Positions 10,004-20,798 are shown, numbered from the stretch's first letter. The stretch is 64,000 bases of DNA from Thermogymnomonas acidicola JCM 13583 (GCF_001316105.1 NZ_BBCP01000007.1:54837-118836), one strand, 5' to 3'. The notes: generated by a model not told the origin, from the letters alone. Made by a program: numbers and translations.

Positions 10004-11122
10004 GATATTTCCTCCTGTATCATGATCGATATCTCCTTCAGGTCATCCTTCGATATATACGAGATGCTCCTGGCCCTCAGTGTCAGGCCGTTCGTCCCCC
10101 CCTTGGTGAGGTCGCCTTCAACCGAGATGGCCCTGCCCAGGAGCGCAGCCTCTATCCTCCGGAGATAGTCCTGGTGTCGAGCCTGCTCTTAGTGAAGTCG
10201 AGGTCAGCATCTGTGAGGCCCAGAAGGGGCATGAGCACCTGCCTTCCGCACGTGCACTGCACCGTGCCGGTGCCGTCGTCCAGGGTGAAGTAGGCGAATA
10301 TGTCCATCTTGGGCACGTCTATGGGGTGGTCCGGGCACCTGACCTCCTCGATCACCCTGTTGCACACAGAACACCGGTAGATGATGCCGCTCTTCTCCCC
10401 CCCCACCGTTACAGCGAAGCCAGTGAGTGTTATCCCGCCTATGGAATCGTTCAGTTCGCTTATCGAATAGTACCTCTTACCCATGCTTATCTCCTCAGTC
10501 ACCTGCGAGACCCTTGTCCTGTTCTGCACGGTGACCCTGAGGATGCCGTTGTATTCAGAGACCCGGGCGCCCTCGAACTGGTAAACGCCCCCCCTCAACC
10601 AGAGGCACATCGAATGAGGTGAGCCTTACCCTGCCGGTCTCGTCCTCCAGGTAGCCGCTGTAGATTGTGACCTTCTGGCCGTCCCTCTCCTGCTCGGTTA
10701 CCCTGATGCCCGACACCCTGCCCTTCACGCTCACGTAAGCGTCCCTGGTGTTCAGGTCCTTCACCTTGAACTCCCTGTAGCTCCTCCTCACCTCTATCTC
10801 GTCCTTCGGCCGGAGTATGACCTCGCTCCTCGAGTCCACGTAGAGCCTCAGCTTCCCGTTGAACTCCTTCACGTACGCGTTGTTTATGTCTATGACGTCT
10901 CCCGGCCTTATTGCGGAGGGAAAGGTCCAGGCCGTGAAGGATATCGTCCCGGTATCGTCACCAACTATTCCAGAGAAGTATATCGAGTCGCCCCCTCTGG
11001 TTGTGGAGCTCCCTCTGGTTCAGGGAGAGGACCTTGACCCTGACATCAACATTTTCAGTTGCGGCCTTTATGTCGCCTATCTTGACCTGGCTCATATCCG
11101 GGATCATAATGTCTATCTCCAT
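10000..11122 (-). CDS. Replication protein A, multi-OB-fold with zinc finger
   Basis: Single-strand DNA binding protein for replication and repair. The start is taken as ATG 11122 (MEIDIMIPDMSQVKIGDI); ATG 11107 is possible. Three OB folds are read: residues about 10-100 (VDVRVKVLSLNQRELHNQRG, FPSAIRPGDVIDINNAYVKEFNGKLRLYV), about 115-200 (DAYVSVKGRVSGIRVTEQER, GYLEDETGRVRLTSFD, GARVSEYNGILRVTVQN), and a third with a zinc-finger insertion: CSVCNRVIEEVRCPDH. A further CTCGR occurs later. The C-terminal end reads EAALLGRAISVEGDL, then LTLRARSISYISKDDLKEISI. Frames change near 10960, 10600 and 10160. The upstream sequence (11130-11240) is crowded with G/C runs and is probably a leader. Confidence 0.85.
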
Positions 11123-11293
11123 ATTATGTTGTGCTTCCCCCCCATGTTGCGCAGGTGGGGCCCCCCCGCTGGAGACCCTGGAAAAACGTCTTCGAAGCAC
11201 GGGCCCCCCCATGCCCCCCCGTACTACCCTGATCGGCTGTGAGTGCCATATTTTAAGTACGCCATTCCTCTGCACTGGGGAGCGGTAGCCTTA

Positions 11294-11992
11294 ATGCCAC
11301 ACGCCGGGACACTCATAAGGGAGAGGCCACTTGCACTGGTGCTGGGAATAGCCCTCATGGTCTGCGCAATTCTCGTCCAGGAGGTCCTGGACCTGGTACC
11401 ACTGGCCTGGTTCAACGCCTCCTCAGGCAGCCGTGACCTGCTGGGCACGCCGGGGTATCTGGGGGGGTTCGAGATAGCCCACTCAATACTCATCTCCTTA
11501 TACCTTGGCCTGGTTGCCGGTATCTGCCAGGAGTTGCTCACCCTTGCAGGTGTCAGGTTTATCTGTCAAAGGGCAGTCGTTTACTTTGGGCTTGGCTTCT
11601 CTGTCGTGGACGTCCTCTTGCTTGTGGTTCAATCGATACCGTCATTCCTGTCCCTGAACTCTTACTTCCTGTTCGTGTTCACCTCGAACATCGCGGTAGA
11701 GGCAACGCTCCACCCTGGCTCAGCTGCCCTCATGAAGTGGTCCACGTTCTTCAGCAGGGCAAGAGTGCTGGGTGCACTCTTGCTGTGCATCATCTTGCAC
11801 GCTGGGATAGACGGGGGCCTTGTCTTCACTGACATATTCTCCATCACGCACAGGGCCTCTGCCGAGATGGCAGGAACTCTGTACCTCTCTGTATCTGTGA
11901 TAATCTCAGTAGCGCTTTTCGCTGCAGTACTGGCTGCTGCGCAGTGCGCCAGGCAGTTCTTCGAACAGGCCTCATTGATTGAACATGGATAA
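11294..11992 (+). CDS. Multi-pass membrane protein, YhfC-like putative intramembrane protease
   Basis: About 232 residues with around seven hydrophobic segments. Candidate metal-ligand positions are spread as in the YhfC family: GICQELLTLAGVRF, then VEATLHPGSAALMKW, then CIILHAGIDGG. This Glu, Glu/His, His-Asp pattern is what suggests the family; the match is weak and function is not shown. The start is chosen at ATG 11294 because a TATA-like box CATATTTTA (11249-11257) lies about 40 bp upstream; an in-frame start at 11243 overlaps that box. The gene is in one frame. It stands alone between the divergent RPA operon and the convergent DNA methyltransferase gene. Confidence 0.6.
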   Translation: MPHAGTLIRERPLALVLGIALMVCAILVQEVLDLVPLAWFNASSGSRDLLGTPGYLGGFEIAHSILISLYLGLVAGICQELLTLAGVRFICQRAVVYFGLGFSVVDVLLLVVQSIPSFLSLNSYFLFVFTSNIAVEATLHPGSAALMKWSTFFSRARVLGALLLCIILHAGIDGGLVFTDIFSITHRASAEMAGTLYLSVSVIISVALFAAVLAAAQCARQFFEQASLIEHG

Positions 11993-12058
11993 GAGGCATC
12001 CCAGAAACACACTTCTGATTGAGGACTGCCAGTCCCTGAATGCCATGTGGCGGGGGGG

Positions 12059-12866
12059 TCAGGGGGGGTTATACATGTAATGCCCTCTGTAATACTCAAT
12101 AAGGCTCCTGTAGACCGCGAGTGCATTCGGGTTTACATCTCCAAGGAGGTATCTCCTTCCTGTGACTCCTGCAACTATGCCCACCATGCCGCTTCCTGCC
12201 AGGGGGATCGAACACCAGGTCTCCGGGGGAGGAGAAATGCTCGATCAGCGCCTTCACTAGCTCGAAAGGAAGCCTCGTCGGGTACTTTGGCATGGCCCTC
12301 TTGTAGTCCCTCTTGAATATGAAGGATGAGAGGTTCGCCTCACCGGAAAGGCAGTGCTCGGTGCTGCACCTCCTGTTATATGTGTACCTGTGGCCCTTCA
12401 CGAGCCAGAATATCTCGTACACGTTGTGTGCTGGCCTCTTCCTGCAGGCAGGCGCGAAGTTGTATACCCAGTAGATCTTTCCGTTGAGCCTGAGACCACC
12501 GTGCCTCTCAATGGCCCTGCTGACTGCACCGCTGTTGTTCCAGCCTGAGAAGAGGAGGGCCTGGCCCGCAGGAGAGAGGTTCCTCTCAATCACTTCGAGA
12601 AGACTGGCCACGTTTTCTTCGTATTCTTCCTTATTCCACTCCCTGTAACCGTCAACAACCAGACTATCGTCTCTGTTGTAGTTCCCCTTCCTCCCATTAA
12701 AGTCTATGCCGAAAGGTGGGTCTGTAAGTATAAGGTCAGCTCCAACACCGTACCAACCGTTCATGTCCATTATCCGATAGACTCCTGCACTCCGCGATTC
12801 CGCCTCCTCAGTCGGGAACATTTTGCTCAGAGAGGTCTTGTAACCTGATAACACTTTATCTGTCAT
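12059..12866 (-). CDS. Orphan DNA methyltransferase (N6-adenine / N4-cytosine type)
   Basis: S-adenosylmethionine-dependent DNA amino-methyltransferase. From ATG 12866: GADLILTDPPFGIDFNG carries the catalytic DPPF motif (motif IV) near residue 48. Then come an internal region (YREWNKEEYEENVASLLEVIERNLSP, LLFSGWNNSGAV, IYWVYNFAPACRK, YEIFWLVKGHRY) and a C-terminal SAM-binding motif (LVFDPLAGSGMVGIVA when the frame break near 12200 is repaired). The order, DPPF before the SAM motif, is that of the beta class. The end reads ...EYYRGHYMYNP at about 12061. No restriction endonuclease gene is adjacent, so it may be a solitary regulatory or protective methylase. The target sequence cannot be told from here. 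Confidence 0.82.
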
Positions 12867-13238
12867 ATATCAGCCCGCTATCGACCACCTCACCATATGA
12901 ATGACTTCACAAGGACTCTGTCAGGGGGGGCACGGTAGTCTGATTCCCTATATTTTCCGCCTTCTACTTTTACATGCCGGGATCCTACCCAAATCCGGAG
13001 ACCCGACAGATACCTGCTGGCATATCGAGAATGAACACCATGTAAAGACAACAAGTTCTTGAGGGGGGGTAGATAGCCTGAACAAAATTTAGATATGAGT
13101 ACATAATTGGATACATTTTATGTAACAGTATGCTGGTACCTGTACATTTCAATAGGGGGAAGCCAATTGTTAACACACTCTACAATTGTTTGTATCGTTT
13201 GAGAAAGTCTAAAATAAGGAATTTCCATTTTTATCAAC
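12867..13238. promoter_or_regulatory. AT-rich intergenic region with inverted repeat before the peptide transporter operon
   Basis: About 370 bp without a convincing gene. It holds a perfect 7-bp inverted repeat CAATTGT...ACAATTG at 13164-13170 and 13182-13188 with an 11-bp spacer, 51 bp upstream of oppB, a good candidate operator. The TATA-like TTTTTATC (13227-13234) is too close to GTG 13239 for leaderless use, so the promoter is probably nearer 13200 (CTAAAATAAGG). Two G7 runs (12923, 13064) occur even here, outside any gene. Confidence 0.45.
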
Positions 13239-14272
13239 GTGAATAGTAACCTAATAATATTCATAGTCAGGCGTGCCATATACGCCGTGATCAGCCTACT
13301 CTTGATCATCACGATACTTGAACTCTTGATTCACATTATTGCACCTACTCCTCTTGCACTCGCAAAGGTCTATGCGGCTATCACGCGCCTAAGGCTGAGC
13401 TGGAGGCCATCGTCAAGGAGTACGATCTGAGTGCACCACTGTACGTGCAGATCCTGAACTACATCTCTGGACTGTTTCACGGAAACCTCGGCTATGACCC
13501 GGTGTACCACAGGCCTGAAATACAGCTCATTGGTCACTACCTGCCCAGGACTCTTGAGCTGGTGATACCGGCGATAATACTGTCAATGCTCCTGGGCCTA
13601 TTAACAGGTGCGATCGGCGCCTCCAGGAGGAGGAAGGTTGGGGACCACGTGGTAAAGGGGGGGGTATACCTGGTCACATGGGCTTCACCGTCATTTCTCA
13701 TAGGAATAGTCTTCCAGCTCTTCTTCGCCTATGACCTTGGCCTGCTTCCGGCAGTGGGTATGGTGGCGCCTGGCCTCCCTGCGCCACCCGACAGGGCATT
13801 CTTCCCGTTCCTCAACGCGCTCATAGCGGGTGACTGGGTTTACCTCCACAGTTTAGTGATACATGCCGTTTTGCCTGTCATAACAATAGCGCTGATCAGC
13901 TTCGGTGTGATAACTAGGCTGACAAGGGCCTCCATGCTGGATGCAATGGAGTCCGATTACTTCAAGCTGGGTCTCATGAAGGGAATACCCCCCCGCAGGA
14001 GGGCTGTTTACAGCATCGCCCTCAGAAACGCCTCCATACCTGTTGTAACACTTCTTGCGCTGTCATTTGCATACTCTGTGGCAGGAGCAGTTGTAGTTGA
14101 GGACATATTCCACTATCACGGGATGGGCTGGTTCATTGTGAACTCAATTTACAGCCTTGACTACATAGCGATACTCTCAACAACCGTGATAGTCGCGGTT
14201 GCCGTGATAGTTGCAAACCTCGTTGCGGACATCCTCTACGGTGTACTAGATCCGAGGGTGAGAATACAATGA
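13239..14272 (+). CDS. Oligopeptide ABC transporter permease (DppB/OppB type)
   Basis: Inner-membrane permease of a family 5 peptide transporter. GTG at 13239 gives MNSNLIIFIVRRAIYAVISLLLIITILELLIH, the usual first membrane segment of this family. The protein continues with ELEAIVKEYDLSAPLYVQILNYISGLFHGNLGYD, PRTLELVIPAIILSMLLG, and the cytoplasmic EAA-like loop SMLDAMESDYFKLGLMKGI. A further stretch is RNASIPVVTLLALSFAYSVAGAVVVEDIFHYHGMGWF. The frame change is near 13375-13390. The stop overlaps the next permease as ATGA. Substrate is presumed to be oligopeptides from the secreted proteases encoded nearby. Confidence 0.9.
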
Positions 14273-15217
14273 CAACGGAAGTAAAGACAGGTTTACAGGT
14301 TAGCGGAGTAGCCAGGGCCAGGTCAAGATTTTTTGACTATATAAGGCAGATGTCCAGGGACAAGTCAGCGATCCTTGGAATGGTGATAGTCGGACTCTTC
14401 CTGCTCTGGGCCCTCATTCAGGGCATAATGGAAGTGCTTTCGGGCTTTTTCCATGATCCGAGGCTTGGGTATGCTTTACTGCCCTCTAACCCGTTCAAGA
14501 TAGACTTCGCAGACGAGCTTCTTCCACCATCACACAGCTCCCTTGCAATGCTCTTCGGTACAAATGCCCTGGGGGGGAGAGCATACTCTCGAGAATGCTG
14601 TACGCCATGCCCAGGGATGCTTTCGTATCACTGGTCATAGTCCTGGTTGCTATAGTTATAGGCGCCCTTCTGGGCATAACAGCGGGTTACAGGGGGGGGC
14701 TGGGTTGATACCATAATAATGAGGATAACTGATACATTCCTATCCCTCCCAGCCTGGTGCTTGTGATAGCCATATCCATACCACTGAAGGCCAGCTTCAG
14801 CTCAGTCCTCATAGGCCTCACAATTGTATGGTGGCCCACATATGCCAGGTTCTTCAGGGCACAGACACTGCAGGTCAAGGCCAGGGATTACGTGGAGTCG
14901 GCGAAGCTCTACAACGTCAAGCCCTGGGCACTGTTCTTCAGGTACCTATTCCTGAACAGTGTTGACCCGGTCATAGCGTACGCTGCTCTCGACTTCGGTA
15001 ACGTGATACTCACATACTCCACGCTGGCCTTCCTCGGGATCGGTATAACAACACCTATACCCGAGCTGGGTTCGATGGCCTCAAACGGTCTGGGCTACCT
15101 GCCAGGTGACTGGTGTATTCACTCTTCCCAGGTCTGGCTATACTGATAATAGTGGTCGGTTTCGTTCTGGTGGGCGACAGGTTCCAGGACGTGATAAACA
15201 ACAGGATTGAATACTGA
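14269..15217 (+). CDS. Oligopeptide ABC transporter permease (DppC/OppC type)
   Basis: Second permease of the importer. The N-terminal stretch RSRFFDYIRQMSRDKSAILGMVIVGLFLLWAL is the typical OppC start: a cytoplasmic tail, then the first membrane segment. Then come FGTNALGESILSRMLYA (repaired), SLPALVLVIAISIPLK, and the EAA loop RAQTLQVKARDYVESAKLYNVK. The C-terminal part reads ALDFGNVILTYSTLAFLGIGITTPIPELGSM and ends VVGFVLVGDRFQDVINNRIEY. Frames change near 14575, 14705-14755 and 15110. It lies between the other permease (4-bp overlap) and the ATPase gene, which starts 12 bp after its stop, so all belong to one operon. Confidence 0.9.
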
Positions 15218-15229
15218 AGGGGTGCTCTG

Positions 15230-16200
15230 ATGTTCTTGGAAATACAGGGACTTAAGGTGAGTTACAGGTCATATGCTGGTACCATAACCGTCCTAGATGA
15301 CTTCTACCTGAATATGAAGGAGGGCGAAACTGTTGCTATCGTTGGCGAGTCCGGCTCTGGAAAGAGTACCCTTGGACAGGCGATAACAAAGCTCCTGCCC
15401 CCCCCTCGGCCGTCATGGATGGGAAGATAGAGGTCTCTGGCATAGATATATCGAAGAAGTCCGAGGACGAGATGTCAAACATAAGGGGAACAACGATGTT
15501 CATGATCTTCCAGAACCCCCCCCTTAACAGCTTGAACCCGGTCAAAACGGTTGGGTTCCAGCTGATGGAGGCGATTAGCATCAGAAACCAGCGTAACGGC
15601 GAAAACATGACAGAGGAGCAGATGAAGAACGAGGTAGTCGAAACGATGAAGGTCGTCAGGCTCCCAGACCCGGAGAGGATCTTGGAAAGATATCCGCATG
15701 AACTCTCCGGTGGTCAGGTTCAGAGGGTTGTTATATGCATGGCGCTCCTCCTGAAACCGCGCCTCCTCATAGCAGACGAACCAACCACGGCACTGGACGT
15801 GACAATTCAGGCGCAGGTGGTGAACCTGCTGAAGGAACTGAACCAGACAAGGAAGATGTCCATAATCTTCATCACTCATGATCTCAGTCTTGCTTATGTC
15901 CTGGCAGACAGGATTGTGGTGATGTATGCCGGGAGGATCATGGAGGACGGTCCGGCCGAGGATCTCATAAGAAAACCACTGCATCCTTACACAGAGGGAC
16001 TTCTTATGAGCATACCCACCAATGATAAGAATGCTGGCCCACTTTATTCCATACCTGGAAGCCCGCCATCGTTCTTCTCCCTACCTAAGGGGTGCAAGTT
16101 CAGCCCGAGGTGCAGGTATGTCTTTGGCAAGTGCGAAACCGAGGAACCGAGGCTGGTTAATTATGGCAGCTCTAGTGTGAGGTGTTGGCTCCGTGGATGA
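15230..16200 (+). CDS. Oligopeptide ABC transporter ATP-binding protein (OppD/DppD type)
   Basis: ATPase subunit powering peptide import. Walker A GESGSGKST is near residue 40, followed by MIFQNPLNSLNPV (written with an extra Pro where C5 became C8). Then come the ABC signature LSGGQVQR, Walker B LLIADEPTTALDV and the H-loop IFITHDLSL. The C-terminal oligopeptide-type extension with cysteines (GCKFSPRCRYVFGKCETEEP), usual in this subfamily, is present. A frame change occurs at the C7 run near 15403. ATG 15230 follows an AAGGGGTG ribosome site. The end overlaps the next ATPase gene by 8 bp. Confidence 0.92.
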
Positions 16201-17164
16201 GATAATAAAATTTGTTGGTCTGAAGAAGTACTACATGGCCTACCAGAGGCAGCTACTTGATGTGATATTCAGGAGAAAGCCAGTTTACGTGAGGGCACTG
16301 GACGACGTGAACCTCTCAATCGTGAGAGGATCCGTAACCTCCGTGGTGGGTGAGTCCGGTTCCGGGAAGACAACGATGGGCAAGATAATCACAACAATGG
16401 AAAAACCCACAGGTGGAACATACTACTTTGAAGGTAAGGAAGTCAGAGGCAGCTACGTGGAGGAGGTGAGGAAGAGGGTTTCCATGGTCTTTCAGAACCC
16501 CGCCACCTCCGTTAACCCGAGGATGAAGATAAAGGCAATAGTATCTGAGCCGCTGGGGGGGAGGTTCGATGAAAACCGCGTGGCCGAAGTCCTCGAATCG
16601 GTGGGTTTGAGGTACAGCGATGTAAAGGACAAGCAGCCAAGGGAGCTTTCTGGTGGTCAGATCCAGAGGGTGGCAATAGCCAGGGCGCTTGTAAAGAATC
16701 CTGAACTCCTCGTTCTTGATGAGCCAACCTCGGCACTGGATGAATCCGTACAGGCACAGATGCTCAATCTTTTCGTTGAGCTCCAGAAACAGTACTCTGT
16801 GACCTATGTGTTCATCACCCACAACATAGCCGTCGCAAAATACATATCGGACACGATGGTTGTGACATACGCCGGAAAGGTGTTCGAATACGGTAGCACG
16901 GAGAAGATCCTGAACAGTCCAAAGCACCCATACACTCAGCTCCTTATATCATCCGTTCCGAGCTTTGAATCGAAGAAGTTAAGGTCCCCAACCGGGGGGG
17001 ACGTTCCGAGCCTGATTGACCCACCTCCGGGCTGCAGGTTCAAGAACAGGTGCCCTTTTGCAATGGAGACCTGTTCGAAGGAACCCCCGATTGCTGAAAT
17101 AAATGGAGTGAAGGTTGCGTGCTGGCTCTATGTGGGGGGGAATGCCGTGGAAAACCCTAATTAA
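16193..17164 (+). CDS. Oligopeptide ABC transporter ATP-binding protein (OppF/DppF type)
   Basis: Second ATPase subunit. GTG at 16193 gives MDEIIKFVGLKKYYMAYQRQ. Walker A GESGSGKTT is near residue 60; then VSMVFQNPATSVNPRM, the signature LSGGQIQRVAIARAL, Walker B LLVLDEPTSALDESVQ and the H-loop VFITHNIAV. The C-terminal extension again has a cysteine cluster (GCRFKNRCPFAMETCSKEPP), possibly an Fe-S or Zn site as in other dipeptide transporter ATPases. The gene is in one frame throughout, which makes it a useful contrast with its broken neighbours. It heterodimerizes with the preceding ATPase. Confidence 0.93.
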   Translation: MDEIIKFVGLKKYYMAYQRQLLDVIFRRKPVYVRALDDVNLSIVRGSVTSVVGESGSGKTTMGKIITTMEKPTGGTYYFEGKEVRGSYVEEVRKRVSMVFQNPATSVNPRMKIKAIVSEPLGGRFDENRVAEVLESVGLRYSDVKDKQPRELSGGQIQRVAIARALVKNPELLVLDEPTSALDESVQAQMLNLFVELQKQYSVTYVFITHNIAVAKYISDTMVVTYAGKVFEYGSTEKILNSPKHPYTQLLISSVPSFESKKLRSPTGGDVPSLIDPPPGCRFKNRCPFAMETCSKEPPIAEINGVKVACWLYVGGNAVENPN

Positions 17165-17559
17165 GGGCACCATCCTTGTGGCCATTTTCTCCATCTTTCT
17201 TGACATAAGCAGGAGGACATTTATCTCTTATCTGGAATTCCTGGGGGTTACCTACCTCCTGCTTGCCATCTACATATGGTGGAAGACCACTGTGAGGGTG
17301 ATCATAAATTCAGATCAGGTCGAAGTGAAGTCATTTCTATCCACCAAGAGGTTCAGGATTTCGGATATTCAGGATCTGTTCTATAACCAGGGCATCCTGC
17401 AGAGGAAGTTCGACCTGATATCGATATACGTTATAACGAAGAGGGGGGAACATACTCATAAAGGACCTGCGGGACGGAAGGCATGTCTATGAAGCCCTGG
17501 ATGCTGCTTACCGGGCGAATCACGCCGGCGATTCTACGGAGCAGGGGCAATCTGTGTGA
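17142..17559 (+). CDS. Small membrane protein with a bacterial PH-like domain
   Basis: About 138 residues once a frame break near 17445 (G6 run) is repaired. Two N-terminal membrane segments (LIKGTILVAIFSIFLD and YLEFLGVTYLLLAIYIWW) are followed by a beta-rich region (VRVIINSDQVEVKSFLSTKRFRISDIQDLFYN, SIYVITKRGNILIKDLRDG) of the kind seen in bacterial PH-like domains. The start is ATG 17142, overlapping the last ATPase gene by 23 bp, so it is probably expressed with the transporter. I do not recognise a specific function; a role in the transporter complex or in the membrane is only suggested by position. Confidence 0.6.
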
Positions 17560-18098
17560 GATCTTTTGGACTTCTCAATCGGCTTCGTCATGCTGCTCCG
17601 CATGGACCTTTCAAGGGAAAGGGAATGGCGGGTTCAGCATACTATTTTATTGAGTTTAAAAACGGCTTACAGGAAGCGCCACCATATCACTCTATTCCGT
17701 TGTGGATAATAAGGGTACCTCAAGCTTCCAGTCAAGCAATCAATCTATTGAAGTAGGATCACGGGGTTTTGCGTACCTCCACTCCCAAGCCGCAGATTAC
17801 ATTAAGCCACTTCCCACTGGAAGATGTAGGCAAACCAGCATGCTACAATCCAAAATTGTATCTGTTGCCACCAGCACCCGAAACTGTTCAGGCATCAATA
17901 ACGGTACAGACGGTCGATCAGATGTACCTCTGTGGGGGTAGCTTTAGCCTGCCCTACCTTCTTTCATGGTTATATTATCTACCTGTGGTAGATAACTTCC
18001 AACACTTCAAACACGGATTCTAACAGGCTAGTCTCAAGAAGAGAAGATTTACCTAAAGATTAAAAAAGGGCCACTTAAAAATTAAGGATGGGTTATCT
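17560..18098. other. Intergenic region, no convincing gene
   Basis: About 540 bp between the transporter operon and the convergent substrate-binding protein gene. Short frames exist (for example a TTG-started 84-codon frame at 17769-18023, with a hydrophobic tail), but they have no ribosome site, no recognisable family and no start codon support. The stretch has a lower GC content than the genes around it. It may hold transcription ends of both operons; the T-rich and A-rich tracts near 18055-18085 would suit that. Confidence 0.4.
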
Positions 18099-20238
18099 TT
18101 ATGACACCATCCTTAGGGCGTCGGAAGCCAGTAAGGATGTTGTGGCCAATACGGAGGCAGTACTCGAAGACGTCACAGCTGAGGACGGTGACGCCGTCTC
18201 TTTGAATGAGTACTGGCTTGTCAGCAGGTTGTAGAAGTAACCGGTGAACTGGTTGAAGTAGAAGTTGTGTATGTACGGCTGTATGAAGAACACGTTATCT
18301 GACATCGGCATCCATACGTAGGCGTACAGGTGGTCAGTAATGTTGTATACCTCGTACATCTGCTTCAGCTGAACAGACTCGGGTTCGAAGTCCATGTTCA
18401 CGAAGAGGTTCTGGAGTGTCGTGTTGTTGACCCATGCATCATTGCCTCCAAAGGCCCCACCTCCGTCACATCATATATTGCCATGAGCTGCTGACCAACG
18501 GGGGGGTCAGGGTAATCCGGGACCCACCCAAGGTCAACGAACCTCGGAGTTGATGCTGGGCTTGTCCAGGAGAGCACCGTACCCTCGTGTCGTACTTGGC
18601 CTGGAAGTTGAGGCCGAGCAGCTTGAATGAGTCTATTGCAATGGTTATCTGGTCCGATTCAAGGGTGCTCGGGGGGGGCGATATACCTGTTATGTCAAAG
18701 GTCTGCGATGACAGGTCAGTGCCAGATGTGTTACCTATCTTCGTACCGTTCGGGAGTACCACATAGGCATGCATCTGGTAGAGTGCCTTCTTAAGATACT
18801 GCATAGCCAGTGTCAGGTTCTGCTGTGGGAGAGCGCGTGCACAGGATCGTAGTAAAGCCCATAGCTCGGGGATATTGGGCCAAGTTCCATGTACGCCAGT
18901 GGGCTACCATTGTAGTTGTTGTCGTAAAGTGCCAGCTGAGCACTGTAGTTCATGGCATAGTATAGTGCTGCCCTGAAGTTCGTGTTGTTCGTCGGGAACC
19001 TCTGGACGTTAAGCGATATGTAAAGTGCGCCCGCCTCAGGTATCACCTGCACCAGGTTAGTGTTCCTGTCCGATGGGTTGAAGTAGCCGTTAATTATCTG
19101 CTTGAAGCCGGTGGGCCCCACGGTCGATATCTGTGACAGGTTGGTGTCGAAGTCAGCTATCCTGTCCGCATGGCTTAGACCGTACTCTATGACAATTTCC
19201 GGAATGCTCGGCGGACTGGCAACATAGGGAACGTCGTTCACAGGTGTGGAAATGGTCTCCATGTGCGTCTTGCTGTTGACCGTGACAATTGTATCGTTGT
19301 TAACAGTGTGACCATCCACCCAGTAGTGCGGGTTCTTAACTATGACTATCGTTGAGTATCCACTGCTGACACTTGAGATCACGTACGGTCCAGTTGCCAG
19401 GGCCCCCCCATTCTGGTTTATGTACGAGTTCTCACCTGAAACGTTCACGCCTCCGTGGGCGTCAACGTACTGTGGCTCGATTATGGCACCGTATGAGCTC
19501 GCTATGTCCTGCAGCAGGAAGGGGGGGTAGGGGGGGTACATGGTCTGTATGGTGACATTGAGCGGGTCCGTGCTGTTGATCTCGCTGGCAGGCAGGTAGA
19601 CAGCCTGGTCTGGGTATGTCATGACCTTCCAGTCCGTGTAGTTCAGTTTGAAGTGCGACAGTATGTATGCCAGATCGTTTGCCTCAATCGTCACATTCTG
19701 GCTCTCGTTCTTACCGTTGATCGTGTATCCCGCAGCCCTGAGCGCGTGGCCTATGCCCCCACGGTATTTCTATGCTGTAGTCAGCGAATATCGTGTCGTT
19801 GAACAGTATGTTTCCAAAGTCCGAGGCGTATGGTGCCTGGGCCATGAGGATTCCCCTGTATATGGAGAACCACACATCTGTTGCGTTTACAGGCATGCCG
19901 TTGCTGAATGTCACGTAAGGCCTCAGGGTGAAGTTGTAGACCATCGGGTTGCTCACGTTGTACGTAACGCTCTGCGCAATCACGGGCACCACGTTGAAGG
20001 AAGTCACGTTGTACTCAACAAGCTGCTGATAGAGGGCTGTGAACAGGGGGGGCTCGTCTGTCGTGAAGAATCCTGTGGCCGGGTCAAGCCCTTCACTGGG
20101 AGCTGCTGTCTGCGATACGTCGGTGAATACTGTAGGATGGTAGATCTTCTGTGGATGGTACAGTTCAATGACGGCCACCGCCGCCACGATGACTACTACC
20201 ACCACCACGACTGCTGCTATGACCTTTTTACTTACCAT
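18099..20238 (-). CDS. Peptide ABC transporter substrate-binding protein (family 5)
   Basis: Large extracellular solute-binding protein, about 710 residues when frames are joined (breaks near 19745, 18830, 18560, 18470). The N-terminus MVSKKVIAAVVVVVVVIVAAVAVIE is a signal or anchor segment. The family 5 signature is readable: TFSNGMPVNATDVWFSIYRG, GPYVISSVSSGYSTIVIVKNPHYW, DFDTNLSQISTVG, LYISLNVQRFPTNNTNFRAALYYAMNY. The middle is rich in NxT/NxS sites, as in cell-surface proteins of acidophilic archaea. The C-terminal end is a Ser/Thr-rich stretch and a final hydrophobic segment, so the protein may be anchored at both ends or at the C-terminus. It is convergent with the permease/ATPase operon and has its own promoter. 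Confidence 0.88.
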
Positions 20239-20260
20239 TGGCGGTCTTATCTGAAAGTCA

Positions 20261-20270
20261 ATATATAAAA
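20261..20270 (-). promoter_or_regulatory. TATA box of the substrate-binding protein gene
   Basis: TTTTATATAT on the minus strand, centred about 27 bp before the ATG at 20238. The spacing implies a leaderless or nearly leaderless transcript. Confidence 0.6.
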
Positions 20271-20726
20271 ATTCGTGAGATGGATTCTACTCTGTATAAT
20301 TATTATATAAAATTATGAAAATATCACGAAATTTATAGTTTAGGGCTTGATAAGTGTCATATGTTTTGCCCACCCTTATGAATGAAGCCTTCGCGTGAAA
20401 TATCAAAGCCCTATTTCCACATTTTTTACAAACCTCTTTTTCCTTCCATGTGTGGGTTCAGTAAATCTTTGTGGCAGCCTAGAAACATTTTGCTCATCCT
20501 GGGCAAAGGCATCTTTCCGGCATAGGTAAGATATCATGTGAGAAATTTATGAAACGGAGGCACGAGATGGTTCACCAACATTTGGCTGATAGAAGAATGA
20601 AGGAAATTCTAGGCGTTATTTGTGGCCAGGAATCTTGATTGGTTCTGTGCGACATCCAGGCACCTTGCGATGATAATATCTCCACTGTGAAAAGATTACA
20701 ACTAGTCCGAACTACATTGTTTGAGT
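20271..20726. other. AT-rich intergenic region
   Basis: About 450 bp between the substrate-binding protein promoter and the tRNA gene. It is distinctly AT-rich, without G7/C7 runs and without a credible gene. AT-rich boxes at 20296-20335 (TATTATATAAAATTATG and neighbours) may extend the upstream promoter. Nothing else is recognised. Confidence 0.4.
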
Positions 20727-20798
20727 GGGCCCGACCGGATTTGAACCGGTGGCCTTCGCTGTGTGAGAGCGATGTCATAACCACTAGACCACGGGCCC
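20727..20798 (-). tRNA. tRNA-Val (anticodon CAC)
   Basis: Read on the minus strand, 72 nt. The acceptor stem is GGGCCCG paired with CGGGCCC, the anticodon stem TCGCT/AGCGA encloses loop CTCACAC with anticodon CAC (T at position 33), and the T arm is ACCGG-TTCAAAT-CCGGT. The D arm contains AGTGGTTATGAC. CCA is not encoded. No intron is seen. CAC decodes GTG valine codons. Confidence 0.93.

Noticed and set aside
17702..18023. Two short frames in the gap before the substrate-binding protein gene
   Set aside because: Overlapping, without start codon or ribosome site support and without recognisable motifs.
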